Part shown: piece after piece, positions 18,257 to 20,152 of the stretch
Layout of the letters: the number at the start of each line of letters is the position of its first letter
How positions within the stretch are numbered: position 1 is the first letter of the stretch
Assembly (NCBI GenBank): GCA_905250885.1
Contig: CAJNOQ010003484.1
Span: 1 to 20,152, forward strand
Length of the DNA: 20,152 nt
Source of the DNA: Didymodactylos carnosus
Lineage: Eukaryota > Rotifera > Eurotatoria > Philodinida > Philodinidae
Direction of reading: 5' to 3'
The notes under the pieces: generated by a model
Database searches by the model: none
Told to the model about the DNA's origin: nothing
The model's input: only the letters and a program-made list of their open reading frames with translations
Translations under genes and position numbers: made by a program

Positions 18257-18566
18257 AAAATCATGTTCATCTTGTACAGCATAGTGAATTATCTAGAAAT
18301 CCAAAGTTTAAGCTTTTCCAGACTTTTTGTTTCAGAGTTATGACATGTCTTCTATATATAGAATACATGTCGTACTACATACTCTAAAAATATCCTATCT
18401 TGATCTCTTATGGTTCTCTTGGAAAAAAAATTTAATTTTTTCCTCGTTTTTGTCCTTTAGCGTTTTTGATCTCAGGAGTTTTTTCAAAAAATTTCATAAC
18501 TTTGGAAAAGCTTAAACGTTGGATTTCTAGATAACTCACCATGCTCTACAAGATGAACATGATTTT
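18257..18566. repeat. Inverted repeat, 64-bp arms at 94% identity, 182-bp spacer
   Basis: The left arm 18257-18320 and the right arm 18503-18566 are reverse complements with 4 mismatches in 64 positions. Beyond a 15-base insertion in the left arm the similarity goes on for about ten bases (AGTTATGA). No target duplication or coding capacity is seen. It may be a small foldback element or a hairpin RNA source. It lies about 0.5 kb upstream of MITD1. Confidence 0.88.
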
Positions 18567-19705
18567 ATAATAGTCTGATATGGTCATTGAGTGTACTTCC
18601 ACTACACTCCGCCATATTTCGTGTCCAGTGACTCTTAGAGAAAAACTGAAAGAAAATTATTTTCCAGTAGAAAAACAGTATTTTGTGTTTTTCTTGAGAC
18701 TGTTTTTTTTTTTTTGCTTGGCGAAAGTCACCATCCGGCAGATTTCTTCGTAACGAGAAACTGGAACAAGCTCATTCTTTTTTAAATTGAAGCCAAGACA
18801 TATGAAAACAACGTAAAAGAGCCCGGCTTTTTATTTAGGCCGTTATTCTTTTTTACACTGTTGAACGTTATATAGTTTCTACGCATTTCTGAACTTTTGA
18901 GGTAAAATTCGTTGGAAAATAACATAAAGCAAGAATTCAAAACTCTGGCTGTTTTACGTCATTACCCTAACTTAACCTGATATTTTGAAACTAATTTGAC
19001 CTCTTCTAGCTGGTTTCTGAGAGGAGAAATCGGCCGAATGAATGTTTATTAATATACAGATTAGAGGTGAGAGGGATACTTATAAAAACCTTCTTTAATG
19101 AGACGAGCAAGACAAAGCCATACAAAACAATTCCGTATAAACGCTGATCCGTCGCCCATTAAAGTGGATGACACGACTTTATCTAATCTTTTTTCATTCT
19201 ATTTGAAACAGTCAGATAATAAATGTGTCTTGAACAATGTGTACTACGATATCGTCTATTAATCAAACCGATTCAAATATTTCTATTTCCTCTCTATAAA
19301 AATCAGATATATCAATATAAAGTAGTTGGTAACCCGTTTGAATTAAAATCAAAAATTTGCGATCAGTCTGGACTATCCACACAGTTGGCAACTGTAAACA
19401 ATGCCAACAACCTATTCGAGGTAGAGGGTCGACGGAAAGTTCAGAAAAAATCGCATTAATCAGTGGGTATATTAGTTCGTTGTTATATTCATTTCTTCTT
19501 GAATCACGACACAGACGGAATAATAAAAGGAAAAACTCATCGAGACGAGGCGAGCGAAAAGGACGAGAAAAAAATATGCAATAAAACGGGCGGAACAGGT
19601 TTGCCCTTCATGGAACCAAGTCGGGATAAGACGTCCACAAACTTCGTCTTGCCTGGCTCTGATACAGGTCGTACTTGATTTGGCTTGAGGACGGACATTT
19701 TGAGT
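18567..19705. other. Non-coding or degenerate DNA, possibly a retroelement remnant at its right end
   Basis: No gene recognised. Three overlapping plus-strand frames at 19223-19678 (62-78 codons) match no family I know. The part from about 19350 is less AT-rich than its surroundings, with a purine-rich stretch around 19520-19580, which could suggest decayed mobile-element sequence leading into the hammerhead-like motif. Confidence 0.4.
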
Positions 19706-19798
19706 TGAGTTTTCTTGTGTATTTATTCAACTACATCTGATGAAGACTTTTTGAAGTCGAAATATTTCAGTGTGAAGATAAATTATCAAGAAAACTCA
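19706..19798 (+). ncRNA. Hammerhead-ribozyme-like core inside a hairpin, possible Penelope-like element end
   Basis: CTGATGA (19737-19743) is followed by a 5-bp stem, GACTT (19745-19749) with AAGTC (19754-19758), and then GAAA (19759-19762): the order of the conserved hammerhead core. It is enclosed by a 12-bp perfect inverted repeat, TGAGTTTTCTTG (19706-19717) with its complement at 19787-19798, plus an inner 6-bp pairing (19721-19726 with 19778-19783). Against an active ribozyme, one extra A separates CTGATGA from stem II, and I could not find a clean stem III with a cleavage triplet. Such motifs are known from terminal repeats of Penelope-like retroelements, but no reverse transcriptase is visible here. 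Confidence 0.4.
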
Positions 19799-20152
19799 GT
19801 TCAACACTACCGATCTTTTACGCAATGTAGTTTCAGTATGCATATTTTTGTACTGATGAACTGAATAATTTAGCGAGTATTTACTTCAAATTTCTAGTGC
19901 AAAATAGAGTCTCTACTAAAGCAAACAAAGCCGTCCATTAGTCCCCGCATGTACACCAAATAACTCAGTATACATAAATCGTTAACGATGAAATAATTCT
20001 TAATAAGGTAAAATGATTTTAATGATAATTGCGAATACTTGATAAAATTGAAAAAGCAAGACATACTACATGACTGTGATTAATAAACGTAACAACTCCA
20101 GAAAATTTTTAAAATAATAAAAGAGAATAAGGTAAGATGCACCCAGGGCAGC
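19799..20152. other. AT-rich DNA at the window edge, nothing recognised
   Basis: No coding exon, RNA gene or repeat structure was seen. It may be the flank of a gene beyond the window. Confidence 0.45.

Noticed and set aside
19223..19678. Three overlapping plus-strand frames as genes
   Set aside because: Short, mutually overlapping, no recognisable domain and no splice signals to extend them; perhaps decayed mobile-element sequence.

Overview
The window reads as AT-rich nuclear DNA of a small invertebrate animal with compact genes. It has animal-type proteins, GT-AG introns mostly of 49 to 81 bp, and splice acceptors (AG) just upstream of the start codons of all four genes. A bdelloid rotifer (Rotaria- or Adineta-like) is my best guess, because those animals combine short introns, spliced-leader trans-splicing and many small transposon remnants. 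The assignment is inference; no species marker is present.

All four recognisable genes lie on the minus strand. From right to left, which is the direction of transcription, they are MITD1 (17781 to 6482), a very large lectin/CUB membrane receptor (16013 to 8297), a pyrroline-5-carboxylate reductase (5502 to 4633) and a TMEM70 homologue (4214 to 3321).

The most striking structure is that the receptor gene sits whole inside one intron of MITD1, in the same orientation. MITD1 exons 1-3 (MIT domain) are at 17781-17417 and exons 4-6 (membrane-binding C-terminal domain) at 7100-6482. The reading frame closes exactly across a 10,316-bp intron, and the joined protein is 252 aa, close to the 249 aa of human MITD1. 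The other four MITD1 introns are 49-61 bp.

The nested gene can be assembled as eight exons totalling exactly 6,900 nt (2,299 aa). It has a signal peptide, eight alternating SUEL-type lectin and CUB modules, one fibronectin-II-like module between pairs 4 and 5, a Thr/Pro-rich stalk, one transmembrane helix and a short tail with an NPLY motif. Its first six introns are all phase 1, the pattern expected of exon-shuffled extracellular modules.

The giant intron also holds a 766-bp foldback element at the 3' side of the nested gene and a 750-bp element with 15-bp terminal inverted repeats on the 5' side. A clean 336-bp hAT-like MITE with an 8-bp target duplication lies between MITD1 and the reductase.

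The flanks (1-3320 and 17782-20152) hold no gene I recognise. They contain two further long inverted repeats, two AT microsatellites, and a hammerhead-ribozyme-like motif inside a hairpin near 19.75 kb, possibly the end of a Penelope-like retroelement. No rRNA, tRNA or CRISPR array was seen.
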